Below, piece after piece: positions 27,393 to 35,151 of a stretch of 48,810 nucleotides of DNA. Position 1 is the first letter of the stretch. The number at the start of each line of letters is the position of its first letter. The notes under the pieces are model-generated. The model was not told the DNA's origin. It saw nothing but the letters and a program-made list of their open reading frames with translations, and ran no database searches. Location of the stretch: positions 1 through 48,810 of the forward strand of contig NZ_BAFR01000135.1 in the NCBI RefSeq assembly GCF_000308435.1, given 5' to 3'. The position numbers and the translations under genes are program-made. The stretch is from Nocardia araoensis NBRC 100135 (lineage in GTDB: Bacteria; Actinomycetota; Actinomycetes; Mycobacteriales; Mycobacteriaceae).

Positions 27393-28781
27393 ATGTCCGA
27401 GATCACTGCGAATCCGACATCCGATTCCGGACCCGAACTCAAACGGGTGATGGGGCCGGGGTTGCTGTTGCTGTTCGTCGTCGGCGACATCCTCGGCACC
27501 GGTATCTACGCGCTCACCGGCAAGGTGGCCAACGAAGTCGGCGGGGCGGTCTGGGTGCCCTTCCTGGTGGCTTTCCTGGTCGCGCTCGTCACCGGGTTCA
27601 GCTATCTGGAACTGGTCACCAAGTACCCGCACGCCGCGGGCGCGGCCCTCTACACCCACAAGGCGTTCGGCATCCATTTCCTCACATTCATGGTGGCCTT
27701 CGCGGTGATGAGTTCCGGCATCACCTCCGCTTCCACGGCGTCGCGGGCGTTCGCGGCCAACTTCGCCGAGGCCTTCGATCTCGATCTCGGCAGCGGCACC
27801 GCGGTGACGCTGATCGCGCTGCTGTTCATGGCTGTGGTGGCGGCGATCAACCTGCGCGGGGTGAGCGAGGGCGTGAAGCTCAACGTGGTGCTCACCTGTG
27901 TGGAGCTGACCGGGCTGCTGATCGTCATCGGGATCGGCTGCTGGGCGCTGGGCGTCGGCGACGGCGACTTCTCCCGCATCGTCGAGTTCGACACCGGCGA
28001 GCGCAACGCGGTGGGCGGCGTCATCGTGGCCACGACGCTGGCGTTCTACGCGATGGTCGGTTTCGAGGACTCGGTCAACATGGCCGAGGAATGCAAGGAG
28101 CCCACCCGGATCTTCCCGAAGGTGCTGCTCGCCGGACTGATCATCACGGGCCTGATCTACGTGCTGGTGTCGATCAGCGCGGTCGCGCTCGTACCCGCCG
28201 ACCAACTCGGCGAAGGCGACACCCCACTGCTGAAGGTGGTCGAGGTCGGCGCGCCCAGCTTCCCGACCCACATCTTCGCCTACATCACCATGTTCGCCGT
28301 CGCCAATTCGGCGCTGATCAACATGCTGATGGCCAGCCGGCTGATCTACGGCATGGCCCGACAAGGCGTGCTGCCCCGGCCGTTCGGCCGCGTACACCAG
28401 CGGCGCCGGACGCCTTACATCGCCATCGTCTTCACCACGCTGCTCGCGCTCGGGTTGATCCTGTTCGTCGGCGAGGTGCCCGAACTCGGCGGCACCACGG
28501 CCCTGCTGTTGCTCGCGGTGTTCACGGTGGTCAACGTCGCCGTACTGGTGCTGCGCCGGGACCCGGTTCCGCACAAGCACTTCAGGACGCCGACGCCGTT
28601 GCCCGTCGTGGGCGCGCTCAGTTGCGGCTTTCTCGTCACGCCCTTCACCGACCGCAATCCGGCGCAGTACGCCATCGCCGGCGTGCTGCTGGCCATCGGG
28701 ATCGCGCTGTGGGGCCTGAACTACCTGGCCATCCGGTCTATGCGGGCACAACCGTTGGAGGACAGGTCTTCTGCGGAGTGA
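27393..28781 (+). CDS. APC superfamily amino acid permease
   Basis: 462-residue transporter with about 12 predicted membrane helices and the N-terminal APC fingerprint LLLLFVVGDILGTGIYALTGKVA (quoted in part: GDILGTGIYALTG). Additional hallmarks: FSYLELVTKYPHAAGA, FYAMVGFEDSVNMAEECKEPTRIFP in the sixth/seventh helix region, and SALINMLMASRLIYGMARQGVLP. The ATG at 27393 is preceded by AGGGGAGG at four to five bases; an in-frame start 36 bases upstream is less suitable. It probably imports or exchanges an amino acid or amine, with specificity not readable. The large minus-strand open frame over this gene is a shadow. Confidence 0.92.
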   Translation: MSEITANPTSDSGPELKRVMGPGLLLLFVVGDILGTGIYALTGKVANEVGGAVWVPFLVAFLVALVTGFSYLELVTKYPHAAGAALYTHKAFGIHFLTFMVAFAVMSSGITSASTASRAFAANFAEAFDLDLGSGTAVTLIALLFMAVVAAINLRGVSEGVKLNVVLTCVELTGLLIVIGIGCWALGVGDGDFSRIVEFDTGERNAVGGVIVATTLAFYAMVGFEDSVNMAEECKEPTRIFPKVLLAGLIITGLIYVLVSISAVALVPADQLGEGDTPLLKVVEVGAPSFPTHIFAYITMFAVANSALINMLMASRLIYGMARQGVLPRPFGRVHQRRRTPYIAIVFTTLLALGLILFVGEVPELGGTTALLLLAVFTVVNVAVLVLRRDPVPHKHFRTPTPLPVVGALSCGFLVTPFTDRNPAQYAIAGVLLAIGIALWGLNYLAIRSMRAQPLEDRSSAE

Positions 28782-28872
28782 CGGATCGAGTTGTCCCGCT
28801 GGCGATCACCTTATCGGTATGCCCGGATTCCGCAGATGACTAGTCGCCGACCGATAGGTAAGGTGGGCGCCG

Positions 28873-29370
28873 ATGACCAGCATGGAAGCCCGTTTCGGGG
28901 ATGCCACCCGGACCGTGCCCCTCCCCAACCCGTGGAATCTGACCTCTTATCTGGCCGCGGTGGCCGCACATCGCGGACGCTCGATCAGTCTGCACCCGGT
29001 GCCCAAGGCGATGTTGGCCGACACCGGCTGCGGCGGAGGCGGCTTGTGGGTGGCACGCAAGCACGACGACATCATCGTCTACGACGCCGCGGCGACCGGC
29101 CGCAACGCCGATCACGTCATCCTGCACGAGATCGGCCACATGCTCTTGGGTCACCACAAAGACCAGGAGCGCGGCGATCCGTTGCCGCCCTCGTTGGCCG
29201 TCATCCTGCCCTCGATTTCGCCGCACTCGATCGAACACGTCCTCGGCCGTGCCGAATTCGGCACTGATCGCGAGCGGGAAGCCGAGGTCTTCGCCGACAT
29301 GACCATGGTGTACGCGACCCTGCCACGCCGGCGCCGCCGCTCGTTCCGGCTGTTCGGGCGGGGCCGATAG
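28873..29370 (+). CDS. ImmA/IrrE-type zinc metalloprotease-like protein
   Basis: 165 residues with a zincin signature HEIGHMLLGHH at 85-95 (His85, Glu86, His89), plus a downstream acidic segment DREREAEVFADMTM that would supply the third ligand, as in ImmA/IrrE peptidases (COG2856). The N-terminal PWNLTSYLAAVAAHRGRSI helix and a strongly basic tail (RRRRRSFRLFGRGR) complete it. AAGG nine bases before the ATG at 28873. Such peptidases usually cleave an XRE repressor encoded next door; none is immediately adjacent here, the nearest being the DUF5753 gene 1.6 kb upstream. Its TAG stop abuts directly the TAG of the convergent DUF4254 gene, with no spacer. Confidence 0.82.
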   Translation: MTSMEARFGDATRTVPLPNPWNLTSYLAAVAAHRGRSISLHPVPKAMLADTGCGGGGLWVARKHDDIIVYDAAATGRNADHVILHEIGHMLLGHHKDQERGDPLPPSLAVILPSISPHSIEHVLGRAEFGTDREREAEVFADMTMVYATLPRRRRRSFRLFGRGR

Positions 29371-29823
29371 CTACCAGCGGTCGTAGCGCCCCTCAGGTAG
29401 TCGTCTCGCTCCGGCGCGGAGGTCGTCGACGAGATCCTGGTAGCCGTCGGCCAATTCGTCGATCCGGACCCACGCGTCGTAGAAGACCGATTCCGGCGCG
29501 TGCGCCAGCGCCACGAACGCCTGGGCCGCCAGCACGGCCAAGCGGTCCACGATGTGACCCACGGTCTCGGTGTGTTCGGGCGCGGCGGGCGGCGGGATCG
29601 GCGTCGCCAAGGTGACCCAGCGGTCGATGCCGCGCACGAGTTGCGCTCGGCGCCGGTCGAGTTTGTCGCACCGACTCGCGGGAGTACGTTCGCGCGTCTG
29701 ATGCAGCTGCGCCAGTTCTCCGGCGGCCTCCAGCATCGGATGATCCATGTGCGGTAAGCCACGGAAGGCTGCCAGCAGGAGTTCTTTCCCCGGAATCACC
29801 CGGGCTTCGGACACCTGTTCCAT
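29371..29823 (-). CDS. DUF4254 domain protein, copy 2
   Basis: 150 residues from ATG 29821-29823. Shows the family layout: LLLAAFRGLPHMDHPMLEAAGELAQLHQ, then RRAQLVRGIDRWV, HTETVGHIVDRLAVLAAQA and ELADGYQDLVDDLRAGARRLPEG (excerpts). LHTES of the other copies is here EHTET. The frame is open upstream to 30039, but the N-terminus MEQVSEARVIPGKELLLAAF aligns with copy 3 and GGGGG lies eight bases before this ATG. Convergent with the metalloprotease at 28873-29370. Function unknown. Confidence 0.82.
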   Translation of the reverse strand: MEQVSEARVIPGKELLLAAFRGLPHMDHPMLEAAGELAQLHQTRERTPASRCDKLDRRRAQLVRGIDRWVTLATPIPPPAAPEHTETVGHIVDRLAVLAAQAFVALAHAPESVFYDAWVRIDELADGYQDLVDDLRAGARRLPEGRYDRW

Positions 29824-30169
29824 TTTCTGGACCCCCAATCCCACCAGGGTGGACGCGTCTCGGTCGCGTCCTCGATGCCATGCCTCGCCGGTGTCCCGGC
29901 ACTGCCCGAACATCCACATATCCCCAGCGTGACCGAGAGTGGCCCGGGGCGCGTCGAATTCGGTCACTTCCGCGCACGCGACACGCCCATTGACCGATTT
30001 ATCCGGTCGCGCGCCAGCCCCCACAGCATCGGCAAACATCCAGTGACCTTGCGTTTTTCGACGATAGAGCCATCAGTCCTGGGATTATTGCCAACCAAGA
30101 CGACACGCCAGTCACGCTCTGACGATGCGGGCAAACACCAACTGATGCTCACGCAACCGGGCGAACGAG

Positions 30170-30569
30170 GCGGTCCCGGCTTCCGGCAGGCCGCCGCCCA
30201 ATACCCGGCGAGCGCGCAGACGAATGCGTCGACCGCCGCGGGGTCCACCGCGCGGGAAACCGGATGGCAGGCGATGATCGGATCCGGGTCCACACCGGCG
30301 ACCGCGATCGACGCCAAGCCGCTTCCAGCTCGGCCGATTTCGTCAGGTGACGCATGGACCAACGCCGTGGCTGAATCCGCCGCGCCGGTTCTCGGCAGTG
30401 CGGACGACATCACCGAGCACCCGCTCCCCTTCCGCCCGCACCGGCTCGGGCATGTCGGCCCATCCGATCCGCGACGCAGTGTTCAGGTAGTCCACCATTT
30501 CGATCGTCCACGCCCACAGGTCGAACGCGGAGTCGCTATGCCGGAACGTCTCTACGGATCGGCTTCGTC
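30170..30569 (-). pseudogene. Possible frameshifted gene remnant, unknown family
   Basis: Two reading frames on the minus strand look protein-like in succession. The 5' part (about 30360-30560) reads FRHSDSAFDLWAWTIEMVDY, continuing to VRAEGERVLGDVV; it runs back into the SDR gene without a start codon. The 3' part, in another frame (about 30170-30360), reads RAGSGLASIAVAGVDPDP and CHPVSRAVDPAAVDAFVCAL. Together they could be one gene broken by a frameshift and truncated at its 5' end. I do not recognise the family. The rest of 29824-30170 shows no gene. Confidence 0.35.
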
Positions 30570-31328
30570 TCAGGAAGTGATCTCTTGCGCGTCGAGGTAA
30601 TCCAGACCACCGACGTAGGTCGTGTGGCCCGGATCGGCGGTGGCGACGGTGGCATCCGCGACCGCGGTGGCGAACTCCGTGACCGTGGGCAGCTCGCCGT
30701 GCTCGCGGCGCGCGGCGACAGCGTCGGGGTTCCGGCGCTCCAGCAGCTGGACGATGATCGTGCCGTCGATCATGTCGCCGGAGACGACGTGCAAGGCGAT
30801 GCCCGCGTCGGACAGTTCCGGGATCATGGCGCGCAGCGCGTCCTCGCCCGCGCGCTTGCTGGCGGCGATGGGCTCGTAATCGGCGGGGACGGGTTTGCGG
30901 CCGTGGAAGTGCGCCTGATGGCTGGTCACGAACACGATCCGCGCGCCAGAGGGCATGTGTGGCAGGGCAAGCCGGACGAGCCGTTCCTGCGCGTCGCGAT
31001 TGAGGGCCATCGCGTAGTCGGGCGCGGCATCGCGCTCCAGCCCACCGGAGGCGTTCAGCACCAGCACATCGAGACGGCCGAACTCCTCGACGACCCCGGC
31101 GACCAGGGCACGTGCCGAATCCGCCTCGGCGATGTCGGCGCCCGCCGTGGTGGCGCTGCCGCCCGCCTGCCGGATCGACTCCGCGAGCGCGTCGGCCCGC
31201 TTGGCCTTCTCCCGGTAGTTGATCACCACGTGGTCGCCGCGCGCCGCGAGCACCCGGGCGGTCTCCGCGCCGATCCCGCGGGAGGCGCCCGTGATCAGCA
31301 CGATGCGCCGTCCGGTCCTGTCGTCCAC
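30570..31328 (-). CDS. Atypical short-chain dehydrogenase/reductase
   Basis: 252-residue Rossmann-fold protein. Cofactor motif GASRGIG is intact, the VVINYREKAKRADAL segment suggests NADP(H) preference, and NASGG replaces the usual NNAG. The catalytic Ser is likely in FVTSHQ, but the YxxxK motif is altered: the Lys is present (ASKRAG) while the position four residues before it is Ile (PIAASK), with a Tyr three residues earlier (DYEP). I recall this arrangement from actinobacterial relatives, so it is probably a real subfamily. GTG at 31326-31328, six bases after GAAAGG, is preferred over other GTGs just upstream. Divergent from an HxlR regulator with a palindrome between. Confidence 0.85.
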   Translation of the reverse strand: MDDRTGRRIVLITGASRGIGAETARVLAARGDHVVINYREKAKRADALAESIRQAGGSATTAGADIAEADSARALVAGVVEEFGRLDVLVLNASGGLERDAAPDYAMALNRDAQERLVRLALPHMPSGARIVFVTSHQAHFHGRKPVPADYEPIAASKRAGEDALRAMIPELSDAGIALHVVSGDMIDGTIIVQLLERRNPDAVAARREHGELPTVTEFATAVADATVATADPGHTTYVGGLDYLDAQEITS

Positions 31329-31376
31329 CGTCACCCTTTCGGTCCGCCCCGGCACCCGGGCCAGTGCTTCTGTTTC

Positions 31377-31396
31377 AGAACCACTATGCTGGTTCT
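31377..31396. promoter_or_regulatory. HxlR-type operator between SDR and regulator
   Basis: AGAACCA (31377-31383), spacer CTATGC, TGGTTCT (31390-31396): a perfect 7-base inverted repeat ending two bases before the HxlR regulator ATG and 49 bases upstream of the SDR start. TATGCT overlapping the spacer could be a -10. The position would let the regulator repress itself and control the SDR gene. Confidence 0.65.
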
Positions 31397-31398
31397 AA

Positions 31399-31749
31399 AT
31401 GAGAAGCGCAAACGAACCGAAGCCGCCGCGGGGGCGGGACGACCCGGCGAACGCCCCGTTGCTGGCCACGATGGATCTCCTCGGCCAACGCTGGATCCTG
31501 CGCATCCTGTGGGAATTGGAACCCGACCGACTCGGCTTCCTCGAATTGCGCCGACGCATGGGCAACTGCTCCTCGAGCATGCTCTCGGTGCGCTTGCAGC
31601 ACCTGCAATCCGCGGGCCTGATCGCGAAGAACCCGGACAAGTCCTACGAACTGACCACCGCGGGAATCGAACTCGGCACGGCACTCGGATCGGTCTGGGA
31701 CTGGTCGCGCCGCTGGCGCGTGAGCCCCACCGAACCCGGTGCCGACTGA
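31399..31749 (+). CDS. HxlR-family winged-helix transcriptional regulator
   Basis: 116 residues. The HxlR core is clear: LLGQRWILRILWELEPDRLGF, LRRRMGNCSSSMLSVRLQHLQ as recognition region, AGLIAK and YELTTAGIELGTAL wing/helix (excerpts). A Cys (MGNCSSSM) lies in the recognition-helix region and could be redox-active, though that is speculative. ATG at 31399 immediately follows the palindrome at 31377-31396; no ribosome site, so the message may be leaderless. Divergently paired with the SDR gene, its probable target. Confidence 0.9.
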   Translation: MRSANEPKPPRGRDDPANAPLLATMDLLGQRWILRILWELEPDRLGFLELRRRMGNCSSSMLSVRLQHLQSAGLIAKNPDKSYELTTAGIELGTALGSVWDWSRRWRVSPTEPGAD

Positions 31750-31878
31750 CTCGCGCCAGGTGGCACCTCGGCGGGGTCCATGCGTTCCCGTCGGCTCCCG
31801 CCACGTGAGACCCACTATCGGGGGCTCTCTCCGCCGACGAGTTGACCTTCGAGTTGGTTGAGGCTCCATGATGGCCGG

Positions 31879-32937
31879 GTGGTGAGTTCGGAGTCGACAG
31901 GGTTGATCACGATCGGTGTGCTCGCGCGGGCCAGCGGGCTCACCGCGAGCGCGCTGCGGTTCTACGACGACTGCGGCCTGCTCGTTCCGGCCCGGGTCGA
32001 TCCGCTGACCGGCTACCGCTACTACACCGCGGCGCAGCGGGAGCGGGCGGTGCTGATCCGGCAGTTGCGCGGCATCGATCTGCCGCTGGAGACCATCGCG
32101 GAGATTCTCGCCGGTGACACCGAGCGGGCACGGTGCCTGCTCGACCGTCACGTCGCGGAAATGGCGCGGCGAGCGGACGAGGCCGCGCGCGTCGCCGCCG
32201 TGGTCAAACAGTCGCTCGGCACCCATGTGGCGGTCGACGCGGTGGCGTTGGCCGAGGCGCTCGACCAGGTCCGCACCGCCGTGGCCCGTACCAGGGAAAT
32301 ACCCGTGCTGGCGGGCGTTCTCCTGGAGGCGGGCTCGAACGCGATGACCCTCACGGCCACCGATCGCTACCGGCTGTCCACGCGCACCGTGGTGGCGAAC
32401 CGGCAGCGAGGCGGCGATTGGTCCGTGGTGCTCGACCCGGACGGACTCGCATCGATCACCGAGCGGTTGCGCGGCATGGACGAGGTCGTCGTCGCGCCAT
32501 CCAACGACGGACTGCTTCTGACGGGAGGCGGCGCGGAACACCGATCGCCCGTCATCGAAGGTCCTTTCCCAGACCACCGCGCCTTACTGGCAGGACTCGG
32601 ACCGGTGCGAACCAGAGTGGTCGTCGCTCGGCGCCTGATGCTGCCGCTTCTCGAAGAATCCGTTGACACGATGCGATTCGCGATTCAGCCGACCGAAATA
32701 TCGGTATCGGCGTCCGGGGCGATGCACTGCCTGCCCGCGAAGATCACCGGCTCTGCCGTCACACTGTCGTTCGCCCCCGCGACACTGCTGCCCGCCGTCC
32801 ACGCCGCCCTCGGCCCCGATCTCATGCTCGACATCATCGCCGCCGATCAGCCGGTGGTCTTACGTTCCGCCACCGACGGAGACCTCACCACCCTTGCCAT
32901 GCCGGTGCGGTCCCTGCAGCACAACGCCTCCGAATAA
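31879..32937 (+). CDS. MerR regulator fused to DNA polymerase III beta-clamp-like domains
   Basis: 352 residues. MerR DNA-binding domain at 9-75 (ITIGVLARASGLTASALRFYDDCGLL in part, TGYRYYTAAQ). A helical linker (80-135) follows. From about 125 the sequence matches clamp domains II and III of actinobacterial DnaN: IPVLAGVLLE then MTLTATDRYRLSTR at 141-169, VIEGPFPDHRALL at 225-237, VTLSFAPATLLPAV at 294-307, and the C-terminal PVVLRS / LAMPVRS. Clamp domain I is replaced by the MerR part. Start is GTG 31879 (or the adjacent GTG 31882); upstream purines are weak, and TTG 31903 after GGAG is an alternative. The effector and target are unknown; it could bind DNA as MerR and oligomerise via the clamp-like part. 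Confidence 0.85.
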   Translation: MVSSESTGLITIGVLARASGLTASALRFYDDCGLLVPARVDPLTGYRYYTAAQRERAVLIRQLRGIDLPLETIAEILAGDTERARCLLDRHVAEMARRADEAARVAAVVKQSLGTHVAVDAVALAEALDQVRTAVARTREIPVLAGVLLEAGSNAMTLTATDRYRLSTRTVVANRQRGGDWSVVLDPDGLASITERLRGMDEVVVAPSNDGLLLTGGGAEHRSPVIEGPFPDHRALLAGLGPVRTRVVVARRLMLPLLEESVDTMRFAIQPTEISVSASGAMHCLPAKITGSAVTLSFAPATLLPAVHAALGPDLMLDIIAADQPVVLRSATDGDLTTLAMPVRSLQHNASE

Positions 32938-33140
32938 GTCGTTCACCCCGCAGGCCGCTTACCCGCCGCAACCGCTGCGCCGCACACAACCGCGACGGCA
33001 GCGCTATCCGATCACCCCGTCTCGCGAGCGCAGCACCCACCCACGGCTGTCGATCATCCGCCGACACCACAGCCCACCGCCCGGACTCGCGCACGAAACG
33101 CCTCCGCATCCATCCGATCGCCCCTCTGAAGGAGACCCGA

Positions 33141-33641
33141 GTGAACCCAGCGCACGACCACACGATGAACACCATCACCGACGCCGTCGCACTCGGGCGC
33201 GAGGGCCGTCCGGACGACGCGCGGGAGGCCCTGCTCGCCGTGTGGGCCTCGCTCGGGCCGCAGGACGACCCGCTGCACCGGTGCACACTCGCCCACTATC
33301 TGGCCGACTTGTACGACGACGCCGCCGAGGCGCTCACCTGGGACATCCGGGCGCTTGACGCCGCCGACAGCCTCTCGGACGCGCGCGCCCAAACCTTCGA
33401 CGGATCCCTGCGGGTGGCCGCGTTCTACCCGTCGCTGCACCTCAATCTCGCCGACGACTATCGCAGGCTCGGCTCGTTCGACGCCGCACAGCGCCAGATC
33501 GACGCCGCCCGCACGCGTCTGCACACGCTCGCCGACGACGGCTACGGCGCGACGATCCGAACGGCGGTCGACGAGGTCGAGTCGGCCATCCGCGAACGGC
33601 GCACCGAACCCCGAGCCTCGGCGCCGACCGGAGGCCGCTGA
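33141..33641 (+). CDS. TPR-like helical protein of unknown function
   Basis: 166-residue all-helical protein. Features: AVALGREGRPDDAREALLAVW and LADDYRRLGSFDAAQRQIDAA resemble tetratricopeptide helices, with the conserved small-residue spacing (ALGR..G, LGSF..A). HRCTLAHYLADL lies between. A Pro/Arg-rich tail closes it. AAGGAG eight bases before the GTG at 33141 supports the start. No enzyme motif. Family known only as conserved hypothetical with TPR-like repeats; possible partner-binding role. The 203 bases upstream (32938-33140) hold nothing recognisable. Confidence 0.75.
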   Translation: MNPAHDHTMNTITDAVALGREGRPDDAREALLAVWASLGPQDDPLHRCTLAHYLADLYDDAAEALTWDIRALDAADSLSDARAQTFDGSLRVAAFYPSLHLNLADDYRRLGSFDAAQRQIDAARTRLHTLADDGYGATIRTAVDEVESAIRERRTEPRASAPTGGR

Positions 33642-33645
33642 AACG

Positions 33646-33680
33646 CGCGCAGCCCGCACCGAATCGGTACGGGCTGCGCG
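33646..33680. terminator. Bidirectional terminator between convergent genes
   Basis: CGCGCAGCCCG (33646-33656) pairs perfectly with CGGGCTGCGCG (33670-33680); inside, ACCGA/TCGGT extends the stem past one C/A mismatch. It fits exactly between the stop at 33641 (+) and the stop at 33689 (-). Confidence 0.85.
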
Positions 33681-33688
33681 GAGCGGGT

Positions 33689-35035
33689 CTACTTCAAGCG
33701 GAGCTTGCCGAACAGGCCGTCCTTCTCGTCGTCGGGTCCCGCGGTGAAGTACAGCGAGTCGGCGTCACCGAGGCTCTCGCCGTTGCCGAACATCAGCGCC
33801 CACAGTCCTTCGATGGCGACCGGCTTGCCGTCGGCATCGCGCAGGTAGTCGGCGAACTTGCCGGTGGTGTCGTCGTAGGCGAGCACGTGCCCGGCGCCGC
33901 CGAAGTTGCCGACGAGCAGTTTGCCGCTGAGCGGACCGAACCCGTCCGGCGCGATCGTCACCGCCCACGGCGCGTTGAGGCGCTTGCCGTCGTCGATGAT
34001 GCGCACCAGTTTGCCGTTGGCATCGAACTCCGCGAGCTTGCCTTTGTCCGGCTTGCTGCCCTCCTTGTCCTTGTCCAGCGAGTCCTCCTCACCGGCATCG
34101 AACTTGGTCGCGTCCTTCTCGTCCGGCTGAGTGGTGGCATAGGCGACGAAGACCCGGTTGCCGATGGTCGAAACGTTGAACGGCGCGGGATCGCCGGGCT
34201 TGGCCTTCTTGCCCTTTTCCGGCGCGGCGGGGTCGATCGCGTCGCCGGTGGCGAACGGGTTCGCGAAGCCGGTGGTCGGGATCAGCTGCCAGTTCTTGTC
34301 GAACGTCCGGACCTGCGGATCGGCGCCGAAGTCGGCGGCCAGCAGTTTGTCACCGGAGGGAGCAAGCGCGATCCCGAAGAACTGCATCCCCTGCGGCTGG
34401 CCGTCGAAGACCAGGTTCGCGGGGCCGTCATGGCGCACGATCCGGCCCTCGAAACCCAGCTCGGTCCAAGCGGAGATCTTGCCGGAGTCGGTGGCGAAGA
34501 TGAACCGCGCCGAACCGTTCAGCGGCCCGCCTTCGGCCTCCACCGGCTGGTCGTGGACGACGAACAGGTCGGAGGTGATCGGCGCGGGGTTGAACACCAC
34601 GCCGGTGGTCTTGCCGGCGCTCTTGTCAGAGGTGTCGGCATCGGCGCCCGGGATGGTGACGATCTTCAAGTCGTCCTGGAAGAGCTTGTGCACCTTCTCG
34701 TCCGAGGACTTGGTCACGTCACCGACGAACTGGAACGACTTACCGCCCGCGCCGACCCAGAAGTGCCCGCCCGCGCCCTTGGGACGGTTGGCCAGTCCCC
34801 AGGCGTTCACCAGGTCGGGGAAAACGAACTGCGCCTTGTACTCCGCGTTGTTGGCCGCGAGATTGGTCTGGACGTATTTGTTGCCGTCGAGCGCGGGCAC
34901 CTCGTCCGACTTCGAGTCCGAGCAGCCCGCCGCCACGATCAGCGCGACGCCGAGCGCCGACGCGCGCAGCAGGCCACTTCGGGTCCGCGACCGCGGCGTA
35001 CCGCCATGGCGCGACTCATTCCAGCGTCCGTTCAA
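33689..35035 (-). CDS. TIGR03118-family beta-propeller-like lipoprotein
   Basis: 448 residues from a TTG start at 35033-35035, chosen because AAAGGA lies about 8-10 bases upstream and the N-terminus then has a normal charged region; the frame is open to 35101. A lipoprotein signal follows: basic RSGLLRASALGVALIVAAGC with lipobox VAAGC, so it should be anchored outside the membrane. The body has repeated blade-like strands (NAWGLANRPKGAGGHFWVG, GIALAPSGDKLLAADFG, KLLVGNFGGAGHVLAYD, GLWALMFGNG) matching TIGR03118. A Lys/Asp/Glu-rich low-complexity insertion (DEKDATKFDAGEED) sits mid-protein. Function unknown. An IdeR-like box lies 37-55 bases upstream. Confidence 0.88.
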   Translation of the reverse strand: MNGRWNESRHGGTPRSRTRSGLLRASALGVALIVAAGCSDSKSDEVPALDGNKYVQTNLAANNAEYKAQFVFPDLVNAWGLANRPKGAGGHFWVGAGGKSFQFVGDVTKSSDEKVHKLFQDDLKIVTIPGADADTSDKSAGKTTGVVFNPAPITSDLFVVHDQPVEAEGGPLNGSARFIFATDSGKISAWTELGFEGRIVRHDGPANLVFDGQPQGMQFFGIALAPSGDKLLAADFGADPQVRTFDKNWQLIPTTGFANPFATGDAIDPAAPEKGKKAKPGDPAPFNVSTIGNRVFVAYATTQPDEKDATKFDAGEEDSLDKDKEGSKPDKGKLAEFDANGKLVRIIDDGKRLNAPWAVTIAPDGFGPLSGKLLVGNFGGAGHVLAYDDTTGKFADYLRDADGKPVAIEGLWALMFGNGESLGDADSLYFTAGPDDEKDGLFGKLRLK

Positions 35036-35071
35036 CTTCTTGTTTCCTTTCCGACCACACCACATTGGTGA

Positions 35072-35090
35072 TAAGGCGAAGCTAACCTTA
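35072..35090. promoter_or_regulatory. Candidate IdeR/DtxR iron box
   Basis: TAAGGCGAAGCTAACCTTA agrees at 14 of 19 positions with the consensus TTAGGTTAGGCTAACCTAA as I know it, and its outer TAAGG/CCTTA arms are perfectly symmetric. It lies in the divergent region between the lipoprotein gene (start 35035) and the nitrobindin gene (start 35152), so it could give iron-dependent repression of either or both. Confidence 0.55.
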
Positions 35091-35151
35091 GCGTGCGGCA
35101 AATTCGGGAGTACCCGAACGGTCCGCCGAGTGCGGGTTTAGGCTGTTCGCC

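Noticed and set aside
27372..28751. Minus-strand frame of 459 codons opposite the permease
   Set aside because: Extremely His/Asp/Arg/Gln-rich, antisense to a clear 12-helix transporter.
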